From Ochrobactrum teleogrylli (GTDB lineage: Bacteria; Pseudomonadota; Alphaproteobacteria; Rhizobiales; Rhizobiaceae): a stretch of DNA of 64,000 nt. The stretch covers positions 62,001 to 126,000 of the forward strand of contig NZ_VEWL01000007.1 in the NCBI RefSeq assembly GCF_006376685.1, read 5' to 3'. Numbering within the stretch: position 1 is the stretch's first letter; each line of letters opens with the position of its first letter. The notes beneath the pieces are model-generated. The model was not told the DNA's origin. It worked only from the letters and a program-made list of their open reading frames with translations, and made no database searches. This document shows positions 27,651 to 37,047 of this stretch, piece by piece. Position numbers and translations under genes: made by a program.

Positions 27651-28535
27651 TTGACGACTGCGCATCGAGAGGCAAGCGGCTTGGCGGCATCAGGAACGAA
27701 CACGGACGGAAAAGACGGCACGCTCGTGCCGATGGATTCGCTGTGGCAAAGCGATGCCGAACGGGCTCAAAGCGAGCCTTCCTTGCAGATCGACGTGCAG
27801 GGCTTTGAAGGTCCGCTCGATCTTCTGCTACATCTGGCGCGCAACCAGCGTGTTGATCTGGCGCGTATTTCCGTTCTGGCGCTGGCCGAGCAATATCTCG
27901 AATTCGTGGAGCAGGCCCGGGCGTTCCGGCTGGAGCTGGCCGCCGATTATCTCGTGATGGCGGCGTGGCTCGCTTATCTGAAATCCAAGCTGCTGATTCC
28001 AAAGCAGCAAGGAGATGATGGCGAGACCGGCGAAGAACTTGCGGCATCCTTGCAATTTCGCCTGAAACGGCTGGAGGCAATGCGCGATGCCGCAGCCGCT
28101 TTGGTCAATCGCAGCCGGCTGGGGCGCGATGTCTTCGCGCGCGGCATGCCGGAAGTGGTGATGGTCGATCGCGCCAGCCAGTTTTCTGCCTCGCTATACG
28201 ATCTTCTGACGGCTTACGCTTCCCAAAGGCAGCGGCAAGCCGTGACGAATGTGCAGATTACCAAGCGTGCCGTCTGGTCGTTGAAAGAAGCCCGTGTCGC
28301 ATTGGTGCGCCTGATGGGTGGCGATATCGGCGACTGGATTTCGCTCGACCGTTTTCTCATCGACTATGCGCTGTCGCCGCAGGAAAGGGCGTCGGCGCTC
28401 GCAAGCTCCTTTGCCGCCAGTCTGGAACTGGTGCGTGAAGGCAAGCTTGAAGTTCGCCAGAATGCGCCGTTCGAGCCGATTTATATGCGGGCCAAGCCCG
28501 GTTTAAGCGAATTTGACGAGGACGAGGATGTCTGA
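27651..28535 (+). CDS. scpA: Segregation and condensation protein A
   Basis: A kleisin subunit of the bacterial Smc-ScpAB condensin that compacts and segregates chromosomes. The N-terminal Smc-binding helices begin at FEGPLDLLLHLARNQRVDLARI, and the C-terminal winged helix follows. The start is uncertain: TTG 27651 gives 294 residues, while ATG 27732 gives about 267 and begins nearer the conserved region. A small TGCCCGG/CCGGGCA hairpin lies just upstream (27626-27644). It overlaps scpB by 8 bases. Confidence 0.9.
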   Translation: MTTAHREASGLAASGTNTDGKDGTLVPMDSLWQSDAERAQSEPSLQIDVQGFEGPLDLLLHLARNQRVDLARISVLALAEQYLEFVEQARAFRLELAADYLVMAAWLAYLKSKLLIPKQQGDDGETGEELAASLQFRLKRLEAMRDAAAALVNRSRLGRDVFARGMPEVVMVDRASQFSASLYDLLTAYASQRQRQAVTNVQITKRAVWSLKEARVALVRLMGGDIGDWISLDRFLIDYALSPQERASALASSFAASLELVREGKLEVRQNAPFEPIYMRAKPGLSEFDEDEDV

Positions 28536-29244
28536 GGCCGAACGCCCGCTGGCGGAATTCGAGATGGATGATGAATTTGAGGAAGCACAGCTTCCGGCAA
28601 ATGGACTGGCCGATCTGGCGCGCATCGTCGAGGCGATCATTTTTGCTTCCGCCGAACCAGTGTCGGAGCGCGCCCTTCAGGAACGCTTGCCGCCAAGAGC
28701 CGAGCTTGCTCCGATCTTGCAGCATCTCCAGAAAGTCTATGAGTCGCGTGGTGTGCATCTGGTGCAGGTCGGTGCGGCCTGGGCGTTCCGTACCGCGCCC
28801 GATCTCGCTTTCCTGATGAGCCGTGAGGCGGTGCAGCAGCGCAAACTGTCGCGAGCTGCAATGGAAGTGCTGGCGATCATTGCGTATCACCAGCCGGTCA
28901 CGCGCGCTGAACTCGAAGATATTCGCGGTGTCGAAACGTCGAAAGGCACGCTGGACGTGTTGATGGAAACCGGCTGGATCAAGCTGCGCGGGCGTCGCCG
29001 CACGCCGGGCCGTCCGGTCACCTATGGCACGACGGAATCGTTTCTCGACCACTTCGGGTTGCCGGAAATCCGCGATCTTCCGGGTCTGGAAGAATTGCGC
29101 GGGGCAGGGCTTCTTTCCGCCCGCATGCCTTCAAGCTTTGCTGTTCCGGTGCCGAATATCGATCCGGATGAGCTGACCGACGAAGAAGAGCCGCTCGAGG
29201 ATATCGATCTTGAAGGCCTCGGCCTGCTGGCTCCTAAAGGGTGA
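28528..29244 (+). CDS. scpB: Segregation and condensation protein B
   Basis: About 238 residues from ATG 28528, which is preceded by a GACGAGG site; an upstream in-frame TTG is less likely. It has two winged-helix domains with the family stretches IVEAIIFASAEPVS, AMEVLAIIAYHQPVTRAELEDIRGV and GRPVTYGTT. It dimerises and binds ScpA in the condensin complex. The C-terminus is acidic. It overlaps the end of scpA, indicating translational coupling. Confidence 0.93.
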   Translation: MSEAERPLAEFEMDDEFEEAQLPANGLADLARIVEAIIFASAEPVSERALQERLPPRAELAPILQHLQKVYESRGVHLVQVGAAWAFRTAPDLAFLMSREAVQQRKLSRAAMEVLAIIAYHQPVTRAELEDIRGVETSKGTLDVLMETGWIKLRGRRRTPGRPVTYGTTESFLDHFGLPEIRDLPGLEELRGAGLLSARMPSSFAVPVPNIDPDELTDEEEPLEDIDLEGLGLLAPKG

Positions 29245-29426
29245 AATAGGCCCAATCTCGTCATGATCCACAATTCGCTGCACATAAAGAGGACACATGC
29301 GACGAATAAAATCGTCACATCTGCCTTCACAGCTATACTTCCGTTTGAAAGATTGCTTGAAAGCGCTTAAATCACTATCGAGATTGCAGGAACAGGCTGC
29401 GTTTAAGCAGCGATGAGAGGAATGAA

Positions 29427-29657
29427 ATGGGTAGCTTTTCCATCTGGCACTGGCTGATCGTTCTGGCGGTTGTGCTGCTTCTTTTTGGCCGCGGCAAGAT
29501 TCCCGAGCTGATGGGCGATGTTGCCAAGGGCATCAAGAACTTCAAGCAGGGCATGAACGACGAAGACGCTGCCAAGGACGCTGGGGATGACGGTCGCACG
29601 ATCGACGCCAAGGCGGAAGAAACCGTCAACACCGTCAAGAAAACCACCAAGTCCTGA
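29427..29657 (+). CDS. tatA: Twin-arginine translocase subunit TatA
   Basis: A 76-residue protein with one N-terminal membrane helix ([16 protein letters not shown]), the [12 protein letters not shown] hinge and an amphipathic helix, then a charged tail. TatA oligomers form the passage for folded proteins across the inner membrane. A GAGAGG-type site precedes the ATG. It is separated from tatB by a strong hairpin, which may set the high TatA to TatB ratio. Confidence 0.94.
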   Translation: MGSFSIWHWLIVLAVVLLLFGRGKIPELMGDVAKGIKNFKQGMNDEDAAKDAGDDGRTIDAKAEETVNTVKKTTKS

Positions 29658-29672
29658 TCTATCGGATCAAGA

Positions 29673-29702
29673 ATGCTGCGTATCGCGATGGATACGCAGC
29701 AT
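29673..29702 (+). terminator. Hairpin between tatA and tatB (partial terminator or stabiliser)
   Basis: ATGCTGCGTATC and GATACGCAGCAT form a perfect 12-base stem around a 6-base loop, 15 bases after tatA. The trailing GTTTGTC is only weakly T-rich, so it is more likely an mRNA-stabilising or attenuating structure than a full terminator. Confidence 0.6.
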
Positions 29703-29771
29703 GTTTGTCATCTGTAAAAGTGCGGTTTTCCGCCGAAAGACGGGACACGCGCGCATTGCGCGGGGTATAAA

Positions 29772-30437
29772 ATGCTCGATGTCGGTTGGTCTGAATTGCT
29801 GGTCATTGCGATCGTGATGATCGTTGTCGTCGGCCCCAAGGATTTGCCGAAGATGCTTAGAGCCTTCGGTAAGGCGACGGCGCGCATGCGCGCGACAGCC
29901 AACGAGTTTCGCAACCAGTTCAACGAAGCCTTGAAAGAGGCGGAACTGGAAGACGTCAAGAATATCATCGACGAAACACGCAAGCTCGATCCGCGCTCCA
30001 AGCTGACGCAGGTTTTCGATCCGATTCGAAGTGCAGGCGAAGACCTGAAATCGAGCATCAAATCCTCGACCTCCATGTCGCCTGCGACGCCTGACAAGGT
30101 TGCGGAAGTGACCACACCGGTCGATTTGAGCGGCGCGCCTGTTCCTGTATCTGCGCCGGTTCAGGCAGACACTGCCCCGGAAAAGCCTGCCAAGGCTGCG
30201 CGGGCGCCCCGCAAAACGGCGGCAAAAGCTGCGCCAGCGGCACCGAAGGTGACAAAGGCCAAGGCCGAGACGGCAAAGCCTGCGGTCGCGAAACCTGCTG
30301 CTGTCAAAAAGCCTGCTGCAAAACCGGCTGCGGTGAAATCCGCGGCAAAGAAAGCGGCGGATACAGCAAAGCCAGCCGCCGATAAGGCGGTTGCTCCTGC
30401 CAAAAAGACCACCAAGAAGACAGGAACCAAAGCGTGA
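29772..30437 (+). CDS. tatB: Twin-arginine translocase subunit TatB
   Basis: A 221-residue TatB: N-terminal membrane helix with MLDVGWSELLVIAIVMIVVVGPKDLP, an amphipathic helix, and a long C-terminal tail. From about residue 125 the tail is almost entirely Lys, Ala, Pro, Thr and Val in histone H1-like repeats (KPAAKPAAVK). TatB and TatC recognise twin-arginine signal peptides. It overlaps tatC by 4 bases. Confidence 0.93.
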   Translation: MLDVGWSELLVIAIVMIVVVGPKDLPKMLRAFGKATARMRATANEFRNQFNEALKEAELEDVKNIIDETRKLDPRSKLTQVFDPIRSAGEDLKSSIKSSTSMSPATPDKVAEVTTPVDLSGAPVPVSAPVQADTAPEKPAKAARAPRKTAAKAAPAAPKVTKAKAETAKPAVAKPAAVKKPAAKPAAVKSAAKKAADTAKPAADKAVAPAKKTTKKTGTKA

Positions 30438-31258
30438 CCCGTGACGAGGATGAAATCGAGCAGAGTGCTGCACCTTTGCTTGAACACCTGATCGAACTGC
30501 GCCGCCGCCTCATTTGGGCAATCCTGGCATTTTTCGTGGCATTCGTGTTCTGCTTTGCCTTCGCAAAGCATCTCTTCAATCTGCTTGTGGTGCCTTATCA
30601 ATGGGCCATCGACTGGGCAGGCATGGACCGCTCCAAGGCCGAGCTGATCTATACCGCACCGCAGGAGTTCTTCTTCACGCAGGTGAAGGTGGCGATGTTC
30701 GGCGGTATTGTGCTCGCATTCCCGATCATCGCAGCGCAGATCTACAAGTTTGTAGCGCCGGGGCTTTATAAGCACGAGCGTATGGCGTTCCTGCCATTCC
30801 TCATTGCATCGCCGCTTCTGTTCCTGCTGGGCGGCGCGCTCGTTTATTTCTTCTTCACCCCGATGGTGATGTGGTTCTTCCTGGCCATGCAGCAGACGGG
30901 CGGCGCGGGGGAAGTGCAGATTTCGCTTCTGCCGAAGGTCTCGGAATATCTGAGCCTCATCATGACGCTCATTTTCGCTTTCGGTCTGGTTTTCCAGTTG
31001 CCGGTCATCACCAGCCTCATGGCGCGTGTTGGTCTGGTGACTTCGGCGGGCCTCAAAGACAAGCGTAAATATGCGATTGTGATCGCCTTCGTCGTGGCCG
31101 CCGTTCTGACGCCGCCCGATCCGGCGAGCCAGATCGGTCTTGCCTTGCCGACGATCCTTCTCTACGAGATTTCCATTATCGTGGCTCGTATGATCGAGAA
31201 GAAACGCGACGAAGCAGAGAACGCAAAAGAAGCTGAAAACGACGCTTCTTCCTCCTGA
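30434..31258 (+). CDS. tatC: Twin-arginine translocase subunit TatC
   Basis: A 274-residue polytopic protein with six predicted membrane helices. Family stretches include LLEHLIELRRRLIWAI near the N-terminus, PQEFFFTQVKVA and the C-terminal AAVLTPPDPASQ. It starts at GTG 30434, overlapping the tatB stop. TatC is the core receptor of the Tat machinery. A Lys/Glu-rich cytoplasmic tail ends the protein. Confidence 0.95.
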   Translation: MTRDEDEIEQSAAPLLEHLIELRRRLIWAILAFFVAFVFCFAFAKHLFNLLVVPYQWAIDWAGMDRSKAELIYTAPQEFFFTQVKVAMFGGIVLAFPIIAAQIYKFVAPGLYKHERMAFLPFLIASPLLFLLGGALVYFFFTPMVMWFFLAMQQTGGAGEVQISLLPKVSEYLSLIMTLIFAFGLVFQLPVITSLMARVGLVTSAGLKDKRKYAIVIAFVVAAVLTPPDPASQIGLALPTILLYEISIIVARMIEKKRDEAENAKEAENDASSS

Positions 31259-31276
31259 TCGTAGACTACGATTTCC

Positions 31277-31301
31277 GCGGGCCGCAGCTTTTGCGGCCCG
31301 C
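31277..31301 (+). terminator. Probable terminator after tatC
   Basis: GCGGGCCGCA and TGCGGCCCGC pair perfectly around GCTTT. The following bases (TTGTACTC) are only weakly T-rich, so read-through into serS is possible. Confidence 0.65.
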
Positions 31302-31333
31302 TTGTACTCAAATTTCACGAAACGGCTTTTCCC

Positions 31334-32617
31334 ATGCTCGACATCAAATGGATTCGCGAAAACCCTGAAGACCTCGATAAGGCGCTTGCAAAGCGCGGGG
31401 CAGGGCCGCTCTCGTCCGAACTGATCGCGCTCGACGAAAAGCGCCGCGAAAATGTCGGCAAGGTTCAGGCCGCACAGGAACGTCGCAATGCCGCTTCGAA
31501 GGAAATCGGCAAGGCGATGGCTGAAAAAGACACCGCCACCGCCGATAAGCTGAAAGCGGAAGTAAACGAGCTCAAGAATTTCCTCGCTCACGCTGAGGAA
31601 GAAGAGCGTCGGCTGGTCAAGGAATTGAACGACGCGCTGTCGACAATACCGAATGTTCCGCTTGGCGATGTGCCGCTTGGCAAGGACGAAGCCGACAATG
31701 TCGAAGTTCGCCGCGTCGGCAATCAGCGCAATTTCTCCTTCCAGCCGAAGGAGCATTATGAGCTGGGCGAAGCGCTCGGCATGATGGATTTCGAACGCGC
31801 CGCGAAAATCGCCGGTGCGCGCTTCACGATTCTGAAGGGCGGTCTGGCGCGTCTTGAGCGTGCGCTTGGTCAGTTCATGCTCGACCTCCACACGACGCAG
31901 CATGGCTACACCGAAACCATGCCGCCTTTGATGGTGCGCGATGAGGCCGTTTATGGCACCGGCCAGCTGCCGAAATTCTCGGAAGACCTGTTCCGCACCA
32001 CGGATGGCCGCTGGCTGATTCCGACGGCGGAAGTGCCGCTGACCAATCTGGTCGCCGACGAAATCGTCGATGTGAAGACCCTTCCGCAGCGCTACACCGC
32101 TCTGACGCCTTGCTTCCGTTCGGAAGCCGGTTCCGCCGGGCGCGATACGCGCGGCATGTTGCGCCAGCACCAGTTCCTGAAAGTGGAAATGGTGTCGATC
32201 ACCGATGCAGAAAGCTCGATTGCCGAACATGAGCGCATGACGGCTTGCGCTGAAGAAGTGCTGAAGCGTCTTGGACTGCCGTTCCGCACCGTCGTGCTGT
32301 GCACCGGCGATATGGGCTTTGGCGCGCAGAAGACCTACGATATCGAGGTCTGGCTTCCAGGTCAGAACACCTATCGCGAAATCTCCAGCTGCTCGGTCTG
32401 CGGTGATTTCCAGGGCCGCCGCATGAATTCCCGCTATCGCCCGGAGGGCGAGAAGTCCACGCGCTTCGTCCACACCCTCAACGGGTCTGGCGTTGCTGTC
32501 GGTCGCGCGCTCATTGCCGTCATGGAAAATTACCAGCAGGAAGATGGCAGCATTCATATTCCTGAAGCATTGCAGCCATACATGGGCGGCCTCACGCGCA
32601 TTGAAAAGGCTGCGTGA
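31334..32617 (+). CDS. serS: Seryl-tRNA synthetase
   Basis: A 427-residue class II synthetase. The N-terminal antiparallel coiled coil (about residues 30-105) that grips tRNA-Ser is visible as a charged helical stretch. Motif 2 appears as [20 protein letters not shown] and motif 3 near the end as [18 protein letters not shown]. It charges both tRNA-Ser and tRNA-Sec. It lies between tatC and surE, a common Rhizobiales order. Confidence 0.96.
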   Translation: MLDIKWIRENPEDLDKALAKRGAGPLSSELIALDEKRRENVGKVQAAQERRNAASKEIGKAMAEKDTATADKLKAEVNELKNFLAHAEEEERRLVKELNDALSTIPNVPLGDVPLGKDEADNVEVRRVGNQRNFSFQPKEHYELGEALGMMDFERAAKIAGARFTILKGGLARLERALGQFMLDLHTTQHGYTETMPPLMVRDEAVYGTGQLPKFSEDLFRTTDGRWLIPTAEVPLTNLVADEIVDVKTLPQRYTALTPCFRSEAGSAGRDTRGMLRQHQFLKVEMVSITDAESSIAEHERMTACAEEVLKRLGLPFRTVVLCTGDMGFGAQKTYDIEVWLPGQNTYREISSCSVCGDFQGRRMNSRYRPEGEKSTRFVHTLNGSGVAVGRALIAVMENYQQEDGSIHIPEALQPYMGGLTRIEKAA

Positions 32618-32652
32618 TTCAGGATCTCAATAATTAAAGCAGGAGTGAAGAC

Positions 32653-33420
32653 GTGCGAATTTTGCTGACGAACGATGATGGTATCCACGCTGAAGGCCTC
32701 GCAGTTCTGGAGCGAATCGCACGACAGCTCTCGGATGATGTCTGGGTGGTTGCGCCGGAAACCGACCAGAGCGGTCTGGCGCATTCGCTGACCCTGTCGG
32801 AGCCGCTGCGCCTGCGCCAGATTGACGATACCCATTTCGCACTGCGCGGCACGCCGACCGATTGCGTCATCATGGGCGTCCGTCATGTGCTGCCGGGTGC
32901 GCCGGACCTCATCCTGTCCGGCGTCAATTCCGGTGCGAATATCGCAGACGACGTGACCTATTCGGGCACCGTGGCCGGTGCGATGGAAGGAACGCTGCTC
33001 GGCATTCGCTCCATCGCCCTATCGCAGGAATATGATTATGAAGGCGACCGCCGGATCGTTCCTTGGGAAACGGCTGAAGCGCACGCGCCAGACCTCATCC
33101 GCAAGCTGGTCGCAGCCGGTTGGCCGGAAGGCGTTCTGCTGAACCTCAATTTCCCGAATTGCGGTGCGGATGAAGTGCAGGGCACACGCGTGACGGCGCA
33201 GGGCAAGCTCAGCCATGATGCGCGTCTCGACGAGCGCCGCGACGGTCGCGGTTTTCCGTATTTCTGGCTGCGGTTCGGTCGCGGCAAAGCTCCGGTCGCC
33301 GACGACAGCGATCTGGCCGCCATCCGCTCCGACTGCATCTCGGTCACGCCGTTGCACCTCGACCTGACGGCGCATAAGGTTCGTGCAGAACTGAGCTCTG
33401 CGCTTGGTCTTGAAGCTTGA
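32653..33420 (+). CDS. surE: 5'/3'-nucleotidase SurE
   Basis: A 255-residue metal-dependent survival-protein phosphatase that removes phosphate from nucleoside monophosphates. It starts at GTG 32653 and opens [15 protein letters not shown] with the metal-binding Asp8-Asp9, then the [22 protein letters not shown] stretch that completes the active site. Its partner pcm follows by 13 bases, an old and widely conserved surE-pcm pairing linked to stress survival. Confidence 0.95.
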   Translation: MRILLTNDDGIHAEGLAVLERIARQLSDDVWVVAPETDQSGLAHSLTLSEPLRLRQIDDTHFALRGTPTDCVIMGVRHVLPGAPDLILSGVNSGANIADDVTYSGTVAGAMEGTLLGIRSIALSQEYDYEGDRRIVPWETAEAHAPDLIRKLVAAGWPEGVLLNLNFPNCGADEVQGTRVTAQGKLSHDARLDERRDGRGFPYFWLRFGRGKAPVADDSDLAAIRSDCISVTPLHLDLTAHKVRAELSSALGLEA

Positions 33421-33433
33421 AGCGGGGGGAAGC

Positions 33434-34102
33434 ATGAGGCAGGCAACGTCTGAGCGGCCAAGGCTTTCGGACCGGGAAGGATTTGCATCCTTCGTCTTGC
33501 GCATGCGCGCGCGCGGCATTGATGATCCGCGCCTCTTTGCAGCCATTGAAGCAACCCCACGCCAGAGCTTTCTTGCTTCGGCGTGGTCGCATCTGGCTTA
33601 TAGCACCCGCACGGCGCCACTCGATTGCGGCGAATATATCGAAGGCATTGACGATCAGGCGCGTGTGCTAGCCGCGCTCAAGCTGGAACCCGGCCATCGC
33701 GTGCTGGAAATCGGCACGGGATCGGGCTTTACCGCCGCTGTCATGTCATTGCTGTCCGGTCGTGTGACGACCGTAGAGCGCTACCGCAAACTCTGCGACC
33801 ATGCCTTGCAGCAGTTCGTCTCGCTCAAGCGTGAGAACATCATGGTCAAGCATGCCGATGGACGGCATGGCATGCCGGGCGGGCCGTTCGACCGAATCAT
33901 TCTCTGGCTGGCTTGCGAGGAAGTGCCGCGTCATTTCGTGGAGCTGCTCGCAACGCATGGGGTTCTCATCACGCCGATTGGTCCCGGTGACGGCGAACAG
34001 ATCGTGACGCGAATCTCGAAGGTTGGCAGCCGTTTCGAGCAGGAAAACCTGATGGCTGTTCGTTATCAGCCCTTTATTGAAGGCGTTTCCTCGGTTCTCT
34101 GA
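33434..34102 (+). CDS. pcm: Protein-L-isoaspartate O-methyltransferase
   Basis: About 222 residues from ATG 33434, chosen for the GGGGGGA ribosome-binding site just upstream. It has the SAM-binding motif I VLEIGTGSGFTAAVM and the N-terminal active-site region with ATPRQSFL, SHLAY and a helix before it. It repairs isoaspartyl damage in old proteins. It follows surE closely. Confidence 0.93.
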   Translation: MRQATSERPRLSDREGFASFVLRMRARGIDDPRLFAAIEATPRQSFLASAWSHLAYSTRTAPLDCGEYIEGIDDQARVLAALKLEPGHRVLEIGTGSGFTAAVMSLLSGRVTTVERYRKLCDHALQQFVSLKRENIMVKHADGRHGMPGGPFDRIILWLACEEVPRHFVELLATHGVLITPIGPGDGEQIVTRISKVGSRFEQENLMAVRYQPFIEGVSSVL

Positions 34103-34271
34103 AGATTCACATTTTCCAATCTACCCGTCATTTGTTTCAGTGCCCACCGATGATGGCCGCGCGCCAATGCGGGCTTATGGTGTTTAATTGGTGAATCTTT
34201 TTCCAAAGTTGGGCCGTTCTTAACCAGCGAGTAACATTAACGCGCTTTAATCGTCTTACTGAGTTTCGAGT

Positions 34272-35606
34272 ATGGACGAGTTGAACATGCGTTTCCCAAT
34301 TTTGCATCATACGTCCGAACGTCTCCTGCGGAATGTCGCAATTGTTCTGATTGCCGGCTTTGGAGCCGGGTGCAGTTCCGATACGATGCGTTTCACAGAC
34401 GGCATCTTTACCGGTTCGACGTCCAATCAGCGCGTTGCGCAACAGCCCGCAGGCGATGTTTATGCGTCCGCCCCAATAGCGCCAGCCCCGCGGGTTTCCA
34501 GCGGAACGGTACAGCGCAATTCCCTTCCGGCGCCTTCTGCGGTGTCTTCCGCTCCGATGGCGGCACCGGTCGCCGCAGCGCGCCAGTCGGTTCAGGCACC
34601 AGTCGCTGCGGCATCAACGCAGATGCAGAACCAGGTTGGTCAGGCCCGCGATATGGCGGCCAATCAGGTCAATGGCGCAGAGACCCGCGTGGCAAGCGCT
34701 GCCACGACGACCCATAATGCCGTGAACGGCACGAAGGAAAAGGTTCTGGGCCAGCTTCCGGCAACGCCGGGGCAGGGTGCCCCGCGCCCGACGGACAACA
34801 ACATAGCTGTTGTCCCCGCAGTCCCTTCGGTTAACGGCAAGAAATCTGCTGCCGCAACCGATCTGGCATCGGCTGGCGCGAACACGGCAACGCCGCCTGC
34901 ACCAAAGGGCGGCTATACGGTCCAGAGTGGCGATTCGCTGTTCTCGATCGCACAGAAGCATAACGTCCCGGTTGATGATCTGAAGAAAGCCAACGGCCTG
35001 TCAAACGGCGCAATCCGCGTCGGTCAGACACTGGTGATCCCGGCAGCCGGTGCTGCTGCTGTAACGCAAGTTGCCGCTGTAACACCACAGCCCGCAAGCC
35101 CGGCCAAGGCTGTTGCCGCAGCGCCGGAAGCGGCTGGAAGCGTCAAGCCTTACACGCCGCCGCAGGCGAGCAACAAGGTGATCGAGGATGCCGAGAAGGA
35201 TCAGGCCGCAGCGCCTTCTTCCACCGGTATTTCCCAGATGCGCTGGCCGGTTCGCGGTCGTATTCTGGCGAGCTTCGGTCAGCGTGAAGGCACTGCTGTC
35301 AGCGATGGCATCGATATCATGGTTCCGGAAGGAACCTCTGTTAAGGCCGCTGAAAACGGCGTCGTCATCTATGCAGGCGACGGTCTGAAGGAATTCGGTC
35401 AGACGGTTCTGATCCGTCACGACAACGGTCTTGTCACGGTCTATGGCCATAACAGCCAGATACTGGTGCAGCGCGGCCAGAAGGTTCGTCGTGGTGAAGA
35501 TATTGCCAAGTCGGGCATGAGCGGCAATGCGAAGTCGCCGAAGCTGCACTTTGAAGTGCGCAAGAATTCTTCGCCGGTCAATCCTTCCAAATATCTGGAA
35601 AGCTGA
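34272..35606 (+). CDS. nlpD: LysM/M23-family lipoprotein, probable NlpD-type amidase activator
   Basis: About 444 residues. An N-terminal hydrophobic segment ends in GAGC, a plausible though imperfect lipobox. A long Ala/Pro/Gln-rich linker follows, then one LysM domain (GGYTVQSGDSLFSIAQKH, about residues 215-260) and a C-terminal M23 (LytM) domain. The zinc motif HxGID reads SDGID and the HLHFE motif reads KLHFE, so two catalytic histidines are gone. This matches NlpD/EnvC proteins that activate amidases rather than cut peptidoglycan. ATG 34287 is an alternative start. The amidase amiC lies 25 kb away. Confidence 0.85.
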   Translation: MDELNMRFPILHHTSERLLRNVAIVLIAGFGAGCSSDTMRFTDGIFTGSTSNQRVAQQPAGDVYASAPIAPAPRVSSGTVQRNSLPAPSAVSSAPMAAPVAAARQSVQAPVAAASTQMQNQVGQARDMAANQVNGAETRVASAATTTHNAVNGTKEKVLGQLPATPGQGAPRPTDNNIAVVPAVPSVNGKKSAAATDLASAGANTATPPAPKGGYTVQSGDSLFSIAQKHNVPVDDLKKANGLSNGAIRVGQTLVIPAAGAAAVTQVAAVTPQPASPAKAVAAAPEAAGSVKPYTPPQASNKVIEDAEKDQAAAPSSTGISQMRWPVRGRILASFGQREGTAVSDGIDIMVPEGTSVKAAENGVVIYAGDGLKEFGQTVLIRHDNGLVTVYGHNSQILVQRGQKVRRGEDIAKSGMSGNAKSPKLHFEVRKNSSPVNPSKYLES

Positions 35607-35627
35607 TTGCGCTGAGAGATGTAAATC

Positions 35628-35655
35628 AAAAGGCGGGCTGAAAAGCCCGCCTTTT
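35628..35655. terminator. Bidirectional terminator between nlpD and the DUF815 ATPase
   Basis: AAAAGGCGGGCT and AGCCCGCCTTTT form a 12-base perfect stem around GAAA, followed by T on the plus strand and flanked by A on the left, so it can end both convergent transcripts. Confidence 0.92.
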
Positions 35656-35662
35656 TCTATTC

Positions 35663-36526
35663 TTACATTGCAACGCCGAGGCGGCCAGCAAGGTCCTGAA
35701 CATATTGCCAGGCCACGCGCCCCGAGCGGTTACCGCGCGTGGTCGACCATTCCAGTGCTTCCGCGTGAAGCTTGGCTTGGTCGTAGTTCAGTTTGAAATG
35801 GTCTGCATAGCCGTCAACCATGGCGAGATAATCGTCTTGGCTGCACTTATGGAAGCCGAGCCAAAGGCCGAAGCGGTCCGACAGCGAGACTTTTTCTTCA
35901 ATCGCTTCCGACGGGTTGATCGCCGTGGAACGCTCGTTGTCGATCATGTCTCGCGGCATGAGGTGGCGGCGGTTCGATGTTGCATAGAAGATCACATTGC
36001 CCGGACGGCCCTCGACGCCGCCTTCGAGCGCGGCTTTGAGCGACTTATAAGACGTGTCGTCATGGTCGAAGGAAAGGTCGTCGCAGAACAGGATGAAGCG
36101 ATATTCCGTATCCTTGATCATGTTCATCAGCGTCGGCAGGCTGTCGATATCCTCGCGATGGATTTCGATCAGCTTAAGCGGCTTCTGGGACGTGAGTTCG
36201 GCGTTAACGCTGGCCTGCGCGGCCTTCACCAGCGAGGATTTGCCCATGCCGCGTGCGCCCCATAGCAAAACGTTGTTTGCCGGATAGCCATTTGCGAAGC
36301 GGCGGGTATTGTCTACAAGCTGGTCGCGCACCAAATCTACGCCACGGATCAGGGAGATATCCACGCGGTTAACCCGCTTCACCGGATCAAGCGTCAATCG
36401 TTCCGGCGCCCAGACAAAACAGTCTGCGGCGTCGAGGTCCGGCGTTTTGGCTTCTGGTGGTGCGATACGTTCGAGCGCGGCGATCAAACGGTCCAGTTTC
36501 TGGCTGAGTATGTCTTCGGTCGTCAT
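35663..36526 (-). CDS. DUF815-family AAA-type ATP-binding protein
   Basis: A 287-residue P-loop ATPase with Walker A WGARGMGKSSLVKA (near residue 109) and Walker B FILFCDDLSF (near 145). Further conserved points are ATSNRRHLMPRD and the C-terminal TTRGNRSGRVAWQYVQDL. The family is widespread in proteobacteria and related in layout to DnaA/ClpX-like AAA proteins, but its role is unknown. It stands alone between nlpD and yajC. Confidence 0.88.
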   Translation of the reverse strand: MTTEDILSQKLDRLIAALERIAPPEAKTPDLDAADCFVWAPERLTLDPVKRVNRVDISLIRGVDLVRDQLVDNTRRFANGYPANNVLLWGARGMGKSSLVKAAQASVNAELTSQKPLKLIEIHREDIDSLPTLMNMIKDTEYRFILFCDDLSFDHDDTSYKSLKAALEGGVEGRPGNVIFYATSNRRHLMPRDMIDNERSTAINPSEAIEEKVSLSDRFGLWLGFHKCSQDDYLAMVDGYADHFKLNYDQAKLHAEALEWSTTRGNRSGRVAWQYVQDLAGRLGVAM

Positions 36527-36684
36527 TTCATGCCCCTAGTGGTAGACAAACGGCTTAACATGTCACAGCGGAGGCGAAAAGTGTGCGACCTTGGCGCAGG
36601 CGGGATGATCGTCGGTTGCATTTGGCGCGCCAACCATTGTAATGCCCTTAACAAATTGTCTTTGAGACTTCAGAGGAGTTCCTA

Positions 36685-37029
36685 ATGTTCGTAACACCGG
36701 CTTTCGCTCAAGCACCTGGCGGCGGCGCTTTTGGCCCAGACATGCTCATGAGCATTCTGCCGTTCATCCTGATCTTCGTCATCATGTATTTCCTCATCAT
36801 CCGCCCGCAGCGGACCCAGATGAAGAAGCGTCAGGAAATGCTGAACGCAGTGCGCCGTGGCGATACGGTTGTCACCGGCGGCGGCATCGTCGGCAAGGTG
36901 CAGAAGGTCGTCGACGACAATGAAGTCGAAGTCGAAATCGCCGAAGGCGTTCGCATCAAGGTTCTGCGCAGCACCCTGATGGATGTGCGCGTCAAGGGCG
37001 AACCAGTCGCCGATAATAAGAACAAGTAA
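36685..37029 (+). CDS. yajC: Preprotein translocase subunit YajC
   Basis: A 114-residue protein with one membrane helix (about residues 23-42, MLMSILPFILIFVIMYFLII) followed by RPQRTQMKKRQEMLNAV and a small beta-rich domain with VVTGGGIVGKV. It associates with SecDF in the Sec translocon. A GAGGAG site precedes the ATG. secDF follows, separated by a hairpin. Confidence 0.94.
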   Translation: MFVTPAFAQAPGGGAFGPDMLMSILPFILIFVIMYFLIIRPQRTQMKKRQEMLNAVRRGDTVVTGGGIVGKVQKVVDDNEVEVEIAEGVRIKVLRSTLMDVRVKGEPVADNKNK

Positions 37030-37047
37030 TCTCTTTTTTGAGATGAT

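Noticed and set aside
30161-32557. A ~798-codon open frame on the minus strand opposite tatC and serS
   Set aside because: It is antisense to clear family members (tatB, tatC, serS), is rich in His, Arg and Gln as expected of a GC-rich shadow frame, and shows no family motif.
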